A stretch of DNA of 40,052 nucleotides from RI-92 sp037384645 (GTDB taxonomy: Bacteria > Pseudomonadota > Gammaproteobacteria > UBA6429 > Thiohalophilaceae): NCBI GenBank assembly GCA_037384645.1, contig JARRNT010000013.1, positions 1 through 40,052 on the forward strand. The letters are read 5' to 3'. A program made the translations under genes and the position numbers. The notes under the pieces are model-generated. The model was not told where the DNA came from, did not search any database, and saw only the letters and a program-made list of their open reading frames with translations. Every line of letters begins with the position of its first letter. The first letter of the stretch is position 1. Shown here piece by piece: positions 1 to 8,229 of this stretch.

Positions 1-449
1 GGCTGGCTCGTACGCTTTTTGGCGCGACGCATTTTCTTGGGCTTGTTGAGCACCTTATCTGCTTTCGCGATGCTGGCAGAGTACGCAGTGGCCTGCTTGA
101 GAGAAGCTTTGACCAGGTTTAATTCTTCGAGATTAGCTGCTGATGCTGCGCGAGCTTTTGCGCTGGCAGCGGTGATTTGAGTGAGTTCTTTGGTGACCGC
201 GCTCAGGGCCTTTCGGTTGTCTGCGCCGGGAGTCTTTTTCAGACGTTTTGCAGCAGCAGCTTTACGCTTGCTCAGGACAGACTTTTTCTTGGATAGACGT
301 TTTGATTCTGCGGTCAGTTTCTTTCGGTCTTTGGTTAACGATGCTACTGCTAATTCCCCCTCTTTCTGGGCTGCTGCGAGAGCTTCGACCACGGAAGTCA
401 CTTTACTGGAAAGTGCTGATGATTTAATTACTTTCTTAGCTTTTGCCAT
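1..449 (-). CDS. Lys/Ala-rich basic coiled-coil protein, C-terminus cut by window edge
   Basis: The frame is open from an ATG at 449 leftward to the window edge, giving at least 149 residues. It starts MAKAKKVIKSSALSSKV and is very rich in Lys, Ala, Arg and Ser, with long stretches that look alpha-helical or coiled-coil and a basic KKMRRAKKR run near the edge. A purine-rich AAGGGA ribosome-binding site lies just upstream of the ATG, and a TAATAT -10-like hexamer lies at 486-481. The composition recalls histone H1-like or AlgP-like nucleoid proteins, but no catalytic motif or named domain is visible. A DNA-binding role is an inference from charge. The gene is separated from its upstream neighbour by about 217 bp, so it probably has its own promoter. 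The opposite-strand frame here is a shadow. Confidence 0.75.
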   Translation of the reverse strand, partial: MAKAKKVIKSSALSSKVTSVVEALAAAQKEGELAVASLTKDRKKLTAESKRLSKKKSVLSKRKAAAAKRLKKTPGADNRKALSAVTKELTQITAASAKARAASAANLEELNLVKASLKQATAYSASIAKADKVLNKPKKMRRAKKRTSQ

Positions 450-666
450 TATTTTCCCTTTCTTTGATAGATAAAAGGCAATATTAGCACATTTCTAAAT
501 CGGAGCTTTTGAGTGACCATTTTAGAGAATGTGATTCTTTAAATAAGTGCTGTTTGGACGGTTGCTATGGGTCGATTCCTGTCGTTTATCCTGACGTCAT
601 TTTCCGGCTGTGGCAGACGCTCGCTTACCTTTGAAGTACAAATGCGATAGCGAGTTGGGTGCTCTG
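450..666. other. Intergenic region between basic protein and DUF3050 gene
   Basis: Both flanking genes read leftward. The part next to 449 should hold the promoter and ribosome-binding site of the basic protein. Near 600-660 there is an interrupted inverted repeat (CTCGCT with AGCGAG on the minus strand) but no T-run, so no convincing intrinsic terminator for the DUF3050 gene. No RNA gene is recognised. Confidence 0.4.
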
Positions 667-1431
667 TCAGGGTGATTTTATCGCTGCTAACACGCCATCC
701 CAAAACACTATTCGAGCTTCTACGGCTTCCTTTGCTGCGGTAATTGCTTCCTGAAGCTTGACCTCATCCCCTGCACATAAACCATTAAGTAAACTCAATG
801 ACAAGGGCGCGTGAAAGTCTTCGTCCAGGTGAATATGCCTGTTAAGGTAAAAATGAAAAATGGGTGCCTGTTTGTCATCAACGCCAATCCGTTTCAGGAT
901 TGAACGAAACATACAGGGGATAATATGTTCCCTGCCTAATGCCAGGGCGGCTGCTACCTGGTGCGGCTTATTTTTACCTATGAATTGAAATGTTGTTGAG
1001 GTGAACTCGCGTGAAGGCGATGGGATGCCTGGTAGCGCAAGTGCCGCATCGATGCCTTTTGCTCGAACTGTTTCAATAAACTGTATGGATGGCGACGTGT
1101 TTGCGCCAATTTCGCGCATGGCCTTCTGGTAGAGCTCGAAGTGGCTGGCATATTCACCCGGGACCGTTGTTTCATCTGATTCTTCCTCAAGGACCAGTTC
1201 ATTAATAAATCGCCTGACATTCCCTTCACCCTGTGGCAACCAGGGATACTTGGTCGGGGCAACCTCGGCCTGGAGGTACTTGATGAGTGACATAAAGTCC
1301 CAGACGGAATAAACATGGTGTTCCATAAAACGCTGGAGGTCTTCGATGGTTGACACTGCCGCATATATCGGGTGATTTTCAAGCTGGTCCTTGAAGCCAA
1401 GGATAATATCGCCAGTAATTTCCTTTGTCAT
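667..1431 (-). CDS. DUF3050 family protein (heme-oxygenase-like fold)
   Basis: The 254-residue product matches the DUF3050 family in length and signature: HHVYSVWDFMSL (about 38-49), a FINELVLEEESDE stretch (about 75-87), SHFELYQKAM (about 96-105), GREHIIPCMF and a late HLDEDFHAP. Conserved His and Glu residues recur in positions that resemble the heme-oxygenase-like helical bundle, some members of which are diiron oxidases. A metal-dependent oxidase role is inference only, and family members lack an established reaction to my knowledge. The start ATG at 1431 follows an AGAGAA-type ribosome-binding site. About 100 bp separates it from mak upstream, so it may share that transcript or have its own promoter. 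No signal peptide or membrane segment is seen, so it is probably cytoplasmic. Confidence 0.8.
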   Translation of the reverse strand: MTKEITGDIILGFKDQLENHPIYAAVSTIEDLQRFMEHHVYSVWDFMSLIKYLQAEVAPTKYPWLPQGEGNVRRFINELVLEEESDETTVPGEYASHFELYQKAMREIGANTSPSIQFIETVRAKGIDAALALPGIPSPSREFTSTTFQFIGKNKPHQVAAALALGREHIIPCMFRSILKRIGVDDKQAPIFHFYLNRHIHLDEDFHAPLSLSLLNGLCAGDEVKLQEAITAAKEAVEARIVFWDGVLAAIKSP

Positions 1432-1531
1432 AAATTTCTCTTGTCCCTGGAAGGGTATCTCATTGCCTGAATTGGTTGTCCGTATAAGCTGGAACGGATT
1501 GTGGCATACAGTACATCATCGTATTCAAGGT

Positions 1532-2434
1532 TTATGTTTCTTTTTCCCATAACCACGCTGCGCCACGTACGCCGCTGGAGTCGCCGTGCTTCGGTGGTAC
1601 CAGTTCGGTATCGACCCGATCCGAGAACACGAAGTCCCCCCAGATTTTGGGCACGCTGGTGTAAAGGCGTTCGACGTTGGACATGCCGCCGCCGAGGACG
1701 ATCACGTCCGGGTCGACAACATTGATAATGCTGGCCAGGCCGCGGGCCATGCGCTGTTCGTATTGCTGAAGCGCAAGTTCGGCCTGTGCGTCGCCCTGTT
1801 CGACCAGCTCGATGATCTCCGGCGCGCTCAGGGATTTCCCGGTCTGTTCGCGAAAACGATTGGCAAAACCGGTGCCGGATAACCAGGTTTCGATACAGCC
1901 ATGCTGGCCGCAATAACATGCCGGCCCGGGCAGTTCGTCCTGTTGCGGCCAGGGCAGGGGATTATGCCCCCATTCTCCGCCGATGGCGTTGGCGCCAACC
2001 AGAGGTCTGCCGTTGAAACAGACACCGCCGCCGGTGCCGGTACCGATAATGACGCCAAAGACAATCTGTTTGCCGGCGGCGGCACCGTCGGTGGCTTCGG
2101 ATACGGCGAAACAGTTGGCGTCGTTGGCGATGCGGACCGGGCGCTTGAGTTGCTGTTCCAGATCCTTGTTCAGGGGCTGGCCAATGAGCCAGGTGGAATT
2201 GGCGTTTTTGACCAGACCGGTGGCCGGCGAGATCGTGCCGGGAATCCCCATGCCGATCGAGCCCTGTTCACCGGTTTGCGATTCGATAGTATGTATAAGC
2301 TGACAGATGGCATCGACTGTCGCGCGATAGTCGTCGCGCGGGGTGTCGATGCGCTCGCGATAGCGAATTTCACCGTTGTCTTCGAGGGCGATGCCTTCGA
2401 TCTTGGTGCCGCCGAGGTCGATACCTATACGCAT
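1532..2434 (-). CDS. mak: ROK family sugar kinase, manno(fructo)kinase
   Basis: The 300-residue product phosphorylates hexoses (fructose or mannose) with ATP. It opens with the ROK phosphate-binding motif MRIGIDLGGTK, has the catalytic Asp in the NDAN motif near residue 105, and a zinc site formed by His157 (GHNPLPW) and Cys173, Cys175 and Cys180 (CYCGQHGC). It matches E. coli Mak closely over its whole length, including KNANSTWL, the DPDVIVLGGGMSNV segment and the C-terminal KHGDSSGVRGAAWLW. The ATG follows immediately after the TAA of the upstream cupin gene (TAAATG), which indicates translational coupling. Fructose is the likeliest substrate by homology; related ROK kinases use glucose or N-acetylglucosamine. 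Confidence 0.93.
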   Translation of the reverse strand: MRIGIDLGGTKIEGIALEDNGEIRYRERIDTPRDDYRATVDAICQLIHTIESQTGEQGSIGMGIPGTISPATGLVKNANSTWLIGQPLNKDLEQQLKRPVRIANDANCFAVSEATDGAAAGKQIVFGVIIGTGTGGGVCFNGRPLVGANAIGGEWGHNPLPWPQQDELPGPACYCGQHGCIETWLSGTGFANRFREQTGKSLSAPEIIELVEQGDAQAELALQQYEQRMARGLASIINVVDPDVIVLGGGMSNVERLYTSVPKIWGDFVFSDRVDTELVPPKHGDSSGVRGAAWLWEKET

Positions 2435-2794
2435 TTATAAAATCTCCGTGTCGGTGTGGGCGTAGGCCGGGGCGCAGCAACACAATATGTGCAGGTCTGT
2501 GTCTCCGGTATTTTCAATGCAGTGTGCGGTGCCGGGAGAGATACATACGGTGTCCCCGGTACTAACGTCAAAACTGTCGCTGCCCAGGGTCATGTGTCCC
2601 TTGCCCGCGGTGATATGATACAGCTCTTCGCTTTGTTGGTGCTGATGCAGGGCGGTCTTTTGCCCGGGCCGGACGATGGCTTCGGCCAGACTCTGGTTGC
2701 GACTGGCATGTTGCCCCGGGTGCATAAGTTCGCGAATCAGGGATCCGTCTTTGGTGACAAAGGCATTGCTGTCGGTATAGTGCGTGTGTTTCAT
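2435..2794 (-). CDS. Small single-domain cupin protein
   Basis: The 119-residue product is a single double-stranded beta-helix domain. Cupin motif 1 is seen at about 50-65 (HQH then SEELYHITAGKG, with His50, His52 and Glu56/57 as probable metal ligands) and motif 2 at about 80-95 (GDTVCISPGTAHCIENTG, His91). A short C-terminal CCC run follows. Such stand-alone cupins bind a divalent metal and may act as isomerases, dioxygenases or sugar-binding proteins, so the reaction cannot be named. The gene abuts mak, which suggests a sugar-related task, but that is only context. The ATG at 2794 lies about 75 bp after the rof stop. Confidence 0.85.
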   Translation of the reverse strand: MKHTHYTDSNAFVTKDGSLIRELMHPGQHASRNQSLAEAIVRPGQKTALHQHQQSEELYHITAGKGHMTLGSDSFDVSTGDTVCISPGTAHCIENTGDTDLHILCCCAPAYAHTDTEIL

Positions 2795-2868
2795 GTCTTA
2801 TCCAGGAATCGTGTTCGCCACGAAATTACACGGATCGGATTACGGACCGTCCTGTTCCGCCATTGAGC

Positions 2869-3132
2869 TCATCGGGTGATGGCCTCCTGCACGTCGCTAC
2901 TGACGATCTTGTCCAGCCGAATATCATGACGCTTGCCATCGATGGCCCGTGCCGCCAGGTATTCAACATGTTGATGGGTATACAGGTCCAGCGGCAACAG
3001 ATAGCCGATGTGTTTCTGGCCATGCAGACTTGTCCAGCCCAGGCGTAGTTTGATACGGCGTATAATCGCCAGTTCGTATTCGCTATAGAGACTGCAGGCT
3101 ATGGGCTTGTAGGGTTCAAAATCATCACTCAT
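2869..3132 (-). CDS. rof: Rho-binding antiterminator (Rof family)
   Basis: The product (87 residues from ATG 3132) has the Rof/YaeO layout: a PIACSLYSEYEL N-terminal segment, then beta strands with GYLLPLDLYTHQHVEYL and a C-terminal DIRLDKIVS. E. coli Rof binds the RNA-binding face of Rho and lowers termination. A GTG at 3138 is in frame, but the ATG at 3132 is preferred. The ATG overlaps the stop of the upstream CPXCG gene by 8 bp and lacks a strong Shine-Dalgarno sequence, so translation is probably coupled. Sequence identity to E. coli Rof is modest, but the order of conserved blocks and the small size agree. Confidence 0.82.
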   Translation of the reverse strand: MSDDFEPYKPIACSLYSEYELAIIRRIKLRLGWTSLHGQKHIGYLLPLDLYTHQHVEYLAARAIDGKRHDIRLDKIVSSDVQEAITR

Positions 3133-3313
3133 TATCACGTCGCACAGTTAGCATGGGTTCGCCGTCCATTGTATCAAGTCTGACTTCAAACACGATAGGG
3201 TTACAACATACCTGGCAATCCTCGATATATTCCTGCTGATCCACGCTGGGATCGAGGAAACTGGTAAAACGCTCTCCACAATACGGGCAGATGACGTCGA
3301 CTTCAGTCAGCAT
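3125..3313 (-). CDS. CPXCG-type cysteine-rich zinc-ribbon protein
   Basis: This 62-residue protein carries a CPYC pair near residues 9-12 (VICPYCGERF) and a second CQVC pair near 33-36, which form a zinc-ribbon, followed by a short acidic tail. It belongs to the CPXCG-motif cysteine-rich family of gammaproteobacteria, which has no assigned function. It overlaps the 3' end of hemW by 11 bp and the 5' end of rof by 8 bp, so all three are translated from one message. Zinc binding is inferred from the Cys spacing. Confidence 0.85.
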   Translation of the reverse strand: MLTEVDVICPYCGERFTSFLDPSVDQQEYIEDCQVCCNPIVFEVRLDTMDGEPMLTVRRDNE

Positions 3314-4481
3314 CGGTCACCTCTGGTTGTATAAACATGGCCACCAGGTCGTTGAGATAGTCCAGACCGCGCTGGCTGGGCCGGATCATATCGCTGCGTG
3401 GCGTCAGCAATTCGAGTTCCCGGGCGCGGGCGAGGGGTTCTGCTATCTGATCCAGTGCCAGCCCGGTGCGAGAGCAGAACAGCGCCGTACTGACGCCATC
3501 GGTCAGGCGCAGGGCGTTGAGCATGAATTCAAATACCCGATCCGCCTGGCTGAGGAGATTGCTGCCGCCAATGCGACTGGCGCTGGCCGCATTGGCCAGG
3601 TAGTCACGCGGATTTTTCAGTTTCCAGCTGCGAGCGATCGTTTCTTGCGAAACATCGGTCAGTTTGCCGTGGGCACCGGCACCGATGCCAAGGTAATCGC
3701 CGAACTGCCAGTAATTCAGATTATGCAGGCAGCGGCTGTCGGCTTTGGCAAAGGCAGAGATCTCATAGCGGATATAGCCGGCAGTTGCCAGGCGTCCACG
3801 ACAGACCTGTTCTATAGCATGAGTGTGTTCGTCGTCGGGCAGGCTTGGCGGCTGATGATGGAAGAGGGTATTGGGTTCGATCGTGAGTTGATACCAGGAA
3901 ATATGGCTCGGACACAGGTCGATGGCAGTGGCGACGTCAGCCATAGCCTGTTGTACGGACTGGCCGGGCAGGGCATACATCAGGTCCAGGTTAAAATTCT
4001 CCAGACCCACCTTGTGCGCTGTTTCCGCGGCACGGATGGCATCACGTGCATTATGAATGCGACCGAGTTTGTTCAGGAATTCGTCCTGAAAACTCTGCAC
4101 GCCGATGGAAAGGCGATTGATGCCGGCTGCGCGGTATTCGTCGAATCGGTCGCGTTCGACAGTACCCGGATTGGCTTCCAGGGTGATTTCAATTTCCGGC
4201 GTCAGCCTGAGGCGAGCACGCAGGCCGGAAATCAGCCGGTCCATGGACTCTGGGCTGAACAGGCTGGGTGTGCCGCCACCCATGAATATACTGCTTACCG
4301 ATCTGCCCCATACTGCCGGCAGTTCCTGTTCCAGGTCCAGCAACAAGGCATCGACATAGGCGTGTTCCGGTAACGCTGACTTCAGTTCATGCGAATTGAA
4401 ATCACAATAGGGGCATTTACGCACGCACCATGGGAAGTGGATGTATAACGCCAGTGGTGGCAACTCACTAATGCGTTGCAT
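3303..4481 (-). CDS. hemW: Radical SAM heme chaperone HemW
   Basis: The 392-residue product has the radical SAM cluster motif CxxxCxxC at Cys19, Cys23 and Cys26 (CVRKCPYC), then GGGTPSLF, the ITLEANPGT and RLSIGVQSF segments, and the HemW/HemN features HNLNYW and GIGAGAHG. HemW inserts heme into respiratory enzymes and is related to, but distinct from, oxygen-independent coproporphyrinogen oxidase HemN. The ATG at 4481 puts the first LPPLALYIH segment where HemW proteins begin; a TTG at 4520 would add 13 unrelated residues. The start overlaps the FHA gene by 14 bp. Its place directly after rdgB-linked genes is common in gammaproteobacteria, and a heme chaperone suits a genome with two heme-copper oxidases. 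Confidence 0.93.
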   Translation of the reverse strand: MQRISELPPLALYIHFPWCVRKCPYCDFNSHELKSALPEHAYVDALLLDLEQELPAVWGRSVSSIFMGGGTPSLFSPESMDRLISGLRARLRLTPEIEITLEANPGTVERDRFDEYRAAGINRLSIGVQSFQDEFLNKLGRIHNARDAIRAAETAHKVGLENFNLDLMYALPGQSVQQAMADVATAIDLCPSHISWYQLTIEPNTLFHHQPPSLPDDEHTHAIEQVCRGRLATAGYIRYEISAFAKADSRCLHNLNYWQFGDYLGIGAGAHGKLTDVSQETIARSWKLKNPRDYLANAASASRIGGSNLLSQADRVFEFMLNALRLTDGVSTALFCSRTGLALDQIAEPLARARELELLTPRSDMIRPSQRGLDYLNDLVAMFIQPEVTDAD

Positions 4482-5469
4482 GTTCGGCTTTGTTTTGTCC
4501 GGGTGGGGTGTCCTGTTCAACCGTGAACTGGCTTAGTGGTTTGGTGTCGGCGAAGAACTGGTTGATGCTCTGGCCATGGTGGGGGTCGAACATGGGTGCC
4601 TTGAGGAATTCCGAATATTCAGGCTGTGCATCAAAGTCCGGTTGATTCAGGTAAGTGATGAGATGCATGGCGCCGATGATCAGGAAACTGGTCATCATGC
4701 CCGTGATGCCGGCGCCGCGCCGGCTGAGTGTCGTGCTTTGTCGCAGATTGCCGTAGATGAGTATGGCTGGCAGGGTCAGAACCAGGATGAGGTTCAACAT
4801 ATCCGCCAGGCCGTTCACGGAGTAGGCGAACTCCACGTATTCAAACAGGGGATCGATCAGGTAGTAGCAGGCCATGATCAGGGCAGTAATGATCGCGTGA
4901 TAGGCAAAATAGAATTTATGCGTAACCAGCTTGCTGACGATGGACCAGGCCGCCGACCACAGCAAAATAAATATAAACAGGGGCAGGATCTGGCTGACCA
5001 GTCCGGCAGCCGTGACATCGCGGAAACTGGACTGGTAATAATAAAGGCCAAAGATGACGGCGCTGAGCAGCCAGACGACCGGCAGCATCACGACATTGGT
5101 AAACAACAGGTGCAGACGACTGGGACGGACATGGTCGATATAGGTCTCACGCACCGGAAAGTTGTGCGGGCGCAAGCGGATGTCGGTATGGCCAAGACGC
5201 AGGCGCTGGTTGTCCTCGGCAGTCAGGATTTCATGCCGTTGCAATGGATGCAGGCTGAACAATCCATTTTCACTTTTGAGATCCGTGATCAGGATATGGC
5301 CGCTGTCATCCTGGATGATTTCGACATGGCGGGGAGAAATATAGGGGTCATCGATGATGATATCGTTGTCGTATCCGCGGCCAATACGTACCGGGAAACG
5401 TTCAAGCCGGTGACGTTCCTTCACCTTGCCAAAGCGATCGAGGATTTCGAGGACTATCGGGGCTTCCAT
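4468..5469 (-). CDS. FHA-domain membrane protein
   Basis: The 333-residue product has an N-terminal forkhead-associated domain (about 8-98) with the conserved phosphothreonine-binding residues: Gly30-Arg31 (RIGRG), Ser45 and His48 (SPRH) and Asn68-Gly69 (ENG). About five hydrophobic segments follow between roughly 120 and 280, then a short polar tail. It should therefore place a phosphothreonine reader on the cytoplasmic face of the inner membrane. It overlaps the upstream protease gene by 16 bp and hemW by 14 bp. A Ser/Thr kinase and a PP2C phosphatase lie about 3 kb upstream on the same strand, so they are obvious candidate partners. The membrane half matches no family I recognise. Confidence 0.85.
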   Translation of the reverse strand: MEAPIVLEILDRFGKVKERHRLERFPVRIGRGYDNDIIIDDPYISPRHVEIIQDDSGHILITDLKSENGLFSLHPLQRHEILTAEDNQRLRLGHTDIRLRPHNFPVRETYIDHVRPSRLHLLFTNVVMLPVVWLLSAVIFGLYYYQSSFRDVTAAGLVSQILPLFIFILLWSAAWSIVSKLVTHKFYFAYHAIITALIMACYYLIDPLFEYVEFAYSVNGLADMLNLILVLTLPAILIYGNLRQSTTLSRRGAGITGMMTSFLIIGAMHLITYLNQPDFDAQPEYSEFLKAPMFDPHHGQSINQFFADTKPLSQFTVEQDTPPGQNKAEHATH

Positions 5470-6737
5470 GTCAATGACTCCAGATAGGCCTTGCTGAAGG
5501 CAACGGCGTTTTTGTAACTAACCCCCGATAATACCAGCGTGGTAATCAGGCCCTGGTGATTCTGGGTCAGACTGGCGCTGTGCAGTATCATGTCGTAGAC
5601 GCCCGGAAAGGCCTTGTAACGACGCAGGCAAAACGCGGTTTTCAGGCGAAGCTCGCCATTCCTGATAAAACCGGCCTTGCATTGAAACTCGGTATAGTTG
5701 TCCTCGTCGCCTGACAGATAGGAGCGGGGGTTGGCGAAATAGGCCTGCATCAGGGCGTAAAAGCGGATGCGATTCAGTTCGTCGCTCTTGATGAGATGGT
5801 TGGTGTAGCGAATCACGCCGGTTCTCACATCTTCCTTGATAAACAAATCATTTTTTACGGCGCAAAAATCATCTGCCGTGGTATAGGGGCCGTGATCATC
5901 ATCGGAGTCACCCCAGCAATTGAGGTAAGCCGCCAGCTTGGCCGGCACCATGAATGGGCCGAGCCTTTTAACAGGAAACGGTTTTTTCAATAATGCCGAA
6001 ATATAAGTGTTCTGGTTGTCGAGCAGCTGATGGCGTATGACCTGCATGTAATCCTGCACTTTGCCGCCCTTGCGGGATTGCTGCAGCAAACTGTGCAGGA
6101 ATTTACCGGGGACCAGAAAGCCAATGCTGTTACCCGCGGTGGCCACGTTGACGCCGACAATACTACCGTCCTGGGTGATCGAAGGACCGCCGCTCATACC
6201 CGGGTTGATGGCCCCGGAGAGCAGAATGCGCTCGCTCATGGTATCGGCAGTAAGACCGCTGTAGGTGCCTTCGACGATGGTCATGCCCAGGTCAAGCGGG
6301 TTGCCGAGCGTGTAAATGCGTTCGCCTTTTTTCATGGCATGTTCACGCAGGTGCAATGACGGGGTATTGATCGCGTCGCCATTGAGCAGGGCGAGGTCAT
6401 GAATGACGTCGATATTCAGCAGATCAGCATTGTGGATCTTGTTGTCCTCGGTGACGTATTCGATCCGGTAGTCTTTCGGCTTGAACACCACGCGCGAGAC
6501 GACGTGGTAGTTGGTGACGATGGTGCCGCGCTGATCAATGAAGAACCCGCTGCCCAGCACGGTTTTGGAATTGGTGGCCCTGTCGATAATGCGCACCTGT
6601 ACCAGGCGATCCTTGAAACGGTTAAACACCGCCTCGGTCGTCGTTGCCTGCACCGTGGCAATGCTTGTCAGGAATAAACACAACAGCGACAGGCAGAAGG
6701 TCATGCGGTGCCGGACGGCATGGGGTCTATGGGACAT
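5454..6737 (-). CDS. Secreted trypsin-like serine protease with unknown C-terminal domain
   Basis: The 427-residue product starts with a signal peptide (hydrophobic about 12-27, AT-rich cleavage region near 30). The trypsin-like domain shows the full catalytic triad: His78 (TNYHVV), Asp114 (IHDLALL) and Ser182 (NPGMSGGPS). There is no PDZ domain. Residues from about 225 to 427 form a second domain with several Cys residues (LNCWGD, DDFCAV, FQCKAGF, AFCLRR), which probably form disulfides in the periplasm. It lies 12 bp after rdgB and overlaps the FHA gene by 16 bp, so the two are co-translated. It resembles DegP/DegS only in the protease part. A role in envelope stress is a guess from the fold and location. 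Confidence 0.85.
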   Translation of the reverse strand: MSHRPHAVRHRMTFCLSLLCLFLTSIATVQATTTEAVFNRFKDRLVQVRIIDRATNSKTVLGSGFFIDQRGTIVTNYHVVSRVVFKPKDYRIEYVTEDNKIHNADLLNIDVIHDLALLNGDAINTPSLHLREHAMKKGERIYTLGNPLDLGMTIVEGTYSGLTADTMSERILLSGAINPGMSGGPSITQDGSIVGVNVATAGNSIGFLVPGKFLHSLLQQSRKGGKVQDYMQVIRHQLLDNQNTYISALLKKPFPVKRLGPFMVPAKLAAYLNCWGDSDDDHGPYTTADDFCAVKNDLFIKEDVRTGVIRYTNHLIKSDELNRIRFYALMQAYFANPRSYLSGDEDNYTEFQCKAGFIRNGELRLKTAFCLRRYKAFPGVYDMILHSASLTQNHQGLITTLVLSGVSYKNAVAFSKAYLESLTWKPR

Positions 6738-6749
6738 GGAGTAATTAAA

Positions 6750-7343
6750 TTAGGCTTTGGCCAGTTTGTCCAGCAGGCAATTCAGTGCCTGGCCCCGATG
6801 ACTCAGGTCATTTTTGCGCTGTGAGCTGAGTTGCGCCGCGGTACACTTGTCGCTGATCAGGTAAAACACCGGGTCGTAGCCAAAACCGTTATTGCCCTGC
6901 GGGCTATCGACGATCACGCCTTCCCAGGTTCCCTGACAAATGAGGGGAGTCGGGTCGAGTTCGTGTCGCAGGTAGACCATCAGGCACTGGAAGCGTGCTG
7001 TGCGCGGGACTTCACCCAGCCTGTTTAACTCGTCGAGGAGCTTCTGGACGTTATCGCTGTCGCTGGCGCCATTACCGGCATAGCGTGCGGAATAGATGCC
7101 GGGGGCGCCTTTGAGGGCATCGACTTCCAGGCCGGAGTCATCGGCGATGGCGGGCAGGCCGGTATGACGTGCGGCATTGCGGGCCTTGAGTATGGCATTT
7201 TCCACGAAGCTCAGGCCGGTTTCCTCGATATCCTCGACGCCGAACTCGGACTGCGGTGCGACTTCGATGTCGAGGCCTGCGAGTAGCTGGCCAATCTCTC
7301 GCAGCTTGCCCTTGTTATTGCTGGCCAACACGATCTTTTTCAT
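6750..7343 (-). CDS. rdgB: Non-canonical purine NTP pyrophosphatase, RdgB/HAM1
   Basis: The 197-residue product hydrolyses ITP, dITP and XTP to the monophosphate, keeping deaminated purines out of nucleic acids. It has the family start MKKIVLASNNKGKLREI, the PAIADDSGLEVDAL segment with the catalytic Asp pair near 68-69, GIYSARYAG, and the NNGFGYDPVF and KNDLSHRGQAL signatures. Length is typical. The gene starts 2 bp after the rph stop, a common pairing in gammaproteobacteria. Confidence 0.96.
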   Translation of the reverse strand: MKKIVLASNNKGKLREIGQLLAGLDIEVAPQSEFGVEDIEETGLSFVENAILKARNAARHTGLPAIADDSGLEVDALKGAPGIYSARYAGNGASDSDNVQKLLDELNRLGEVPRTARFQCLMVYLRHELDPTPLICQGTWEGVIVDSPQGNNGFGYDPVFYLISDKCTAAQLSSQRKNDLSHRGQALNCLLDKLAKA

Positions 7344-7345
7344 GA

Positions 7346-8062
7346 TTAATCCTGCAGGGCCTCGCGTTGCTTGTTAATGAGCTGTGCAATGGCGTCGCGT
7401 CCGAGCTGCAACATGCTTTGCAGTTCGCTGTCGCTGAACGGCGCGCCTTCGGCCGTGCCCTGTATTTCTATGAAGCCACCCTCGTCATTCATTACAATAT
7501 TCATATCGGTTTCGCAGTTGGAGTCTTCCGCATAATCGAGGTCGGCGACCGGGACTCCCTGATAGACACCGACAGAGATGGATGCCACGTGATGTCGCAG
7601 TGGGCTGCTGTTCAGCATCTTTTTCTCGAGCATGTAATGCACGGCGTCGCTGAGGGCGACAAAGCCGCCGGTGATAGAGGCGGTGCGTGTGCCGCCATCA
7701 GCCTGAATCACATCGCAATCGATGGTAATGCTGTTTTCGCCCAGTGCCTTGAGGTCAACTGCTGCGCGCAGGGAGCGTCCGATCAGTCGCTGGATCTCCA
7801 TGGTGCGGCCGCCCTGTTTGCCCCTGGCTGCCTCGCGTCCCATGCGGCTGCCGGTGGAACGGGGCAACATGCCGTATTCGGCGGTGACCCAGCCCTGACC
7901 GCTGCCCTTGAGAAAGCCGGGGACGCGGTTTTCCACGCTGGCGGTACAGATAACCTTGGTATCACCAAATTCGATTAACACAGAGCCTTCTGCATGCTTG
8001 GTATAATGGCGGGTGATCTTGATTTCGCGGATTTGTTCGGGGGCTCGGCCACTGGGACGCAT
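7346..8062 (-). CDS. rph: Ribonuclease PH
   Basis: The 238-residue product is the phosphate-dependent 3'-5' exoribonuclease that trims tRNA 3' ends. It opens with MRPSGRAPEQIREI and carries the family blocks VICTASVE, GWVTAEYGMLPRST, GRSLRAAVDL, IDCDVIQADGGTRTASI and CETDMNIVM, all in full-length order. A strong AGGAAG ribosome-binding site precedes the ATG. It is probably the first gene of the rph-rdgB-protease-FHA-hemW-CPXCG-rof transcript, with its promoter within 8063-8229, although readthrough from the phosphatase gene is possible. Confidence 0.97.
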   Translation of the reverse strand: MRPSGRAPEQIREIKITRHYTKHAEGSVLIEFGDTKVICTASVENRVPGFLKGSGQGWVTAEYGMLPRSTGSRMGREAARGKQGGRTMEIQRLIGRSLRAAVDLKALGENSITIDCDVIQADGGTRTASITGGFVALSDAVHYMLEKKMLNSSPLRHHVASISVGVYQGVPVADLDYAEDSNCETDMNIVMNDEGGFIEIQGTAEGAPFSDSELQSMLQLGRDAIAQLINKQREALQD

Positions 8063-8229
8063 AATTCTTCCTGTTCGGTTGGTTGGCCTGACGGCGGAAC
8101 GCTAGGATAACGATTCAATGACTTCCTGGCTAGATGAAAACGCTTTTCAGGATCCGGAGTGTGCGCTGGTGGACACGACAGAGTGGTTACGCCAGGAGTG
8201 CGCCGGAAACTGTATCCGGGCGGGATAGT

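Noticed and set aside
8118..8228. Plus-strand 36-codon frame (MTSWLDENAFQD...) between rph and the phosphatase gene
   Set aside because: No ribosome-binding site, no recognised family, and it lies across the probable rph promoter region on the opposite strand.
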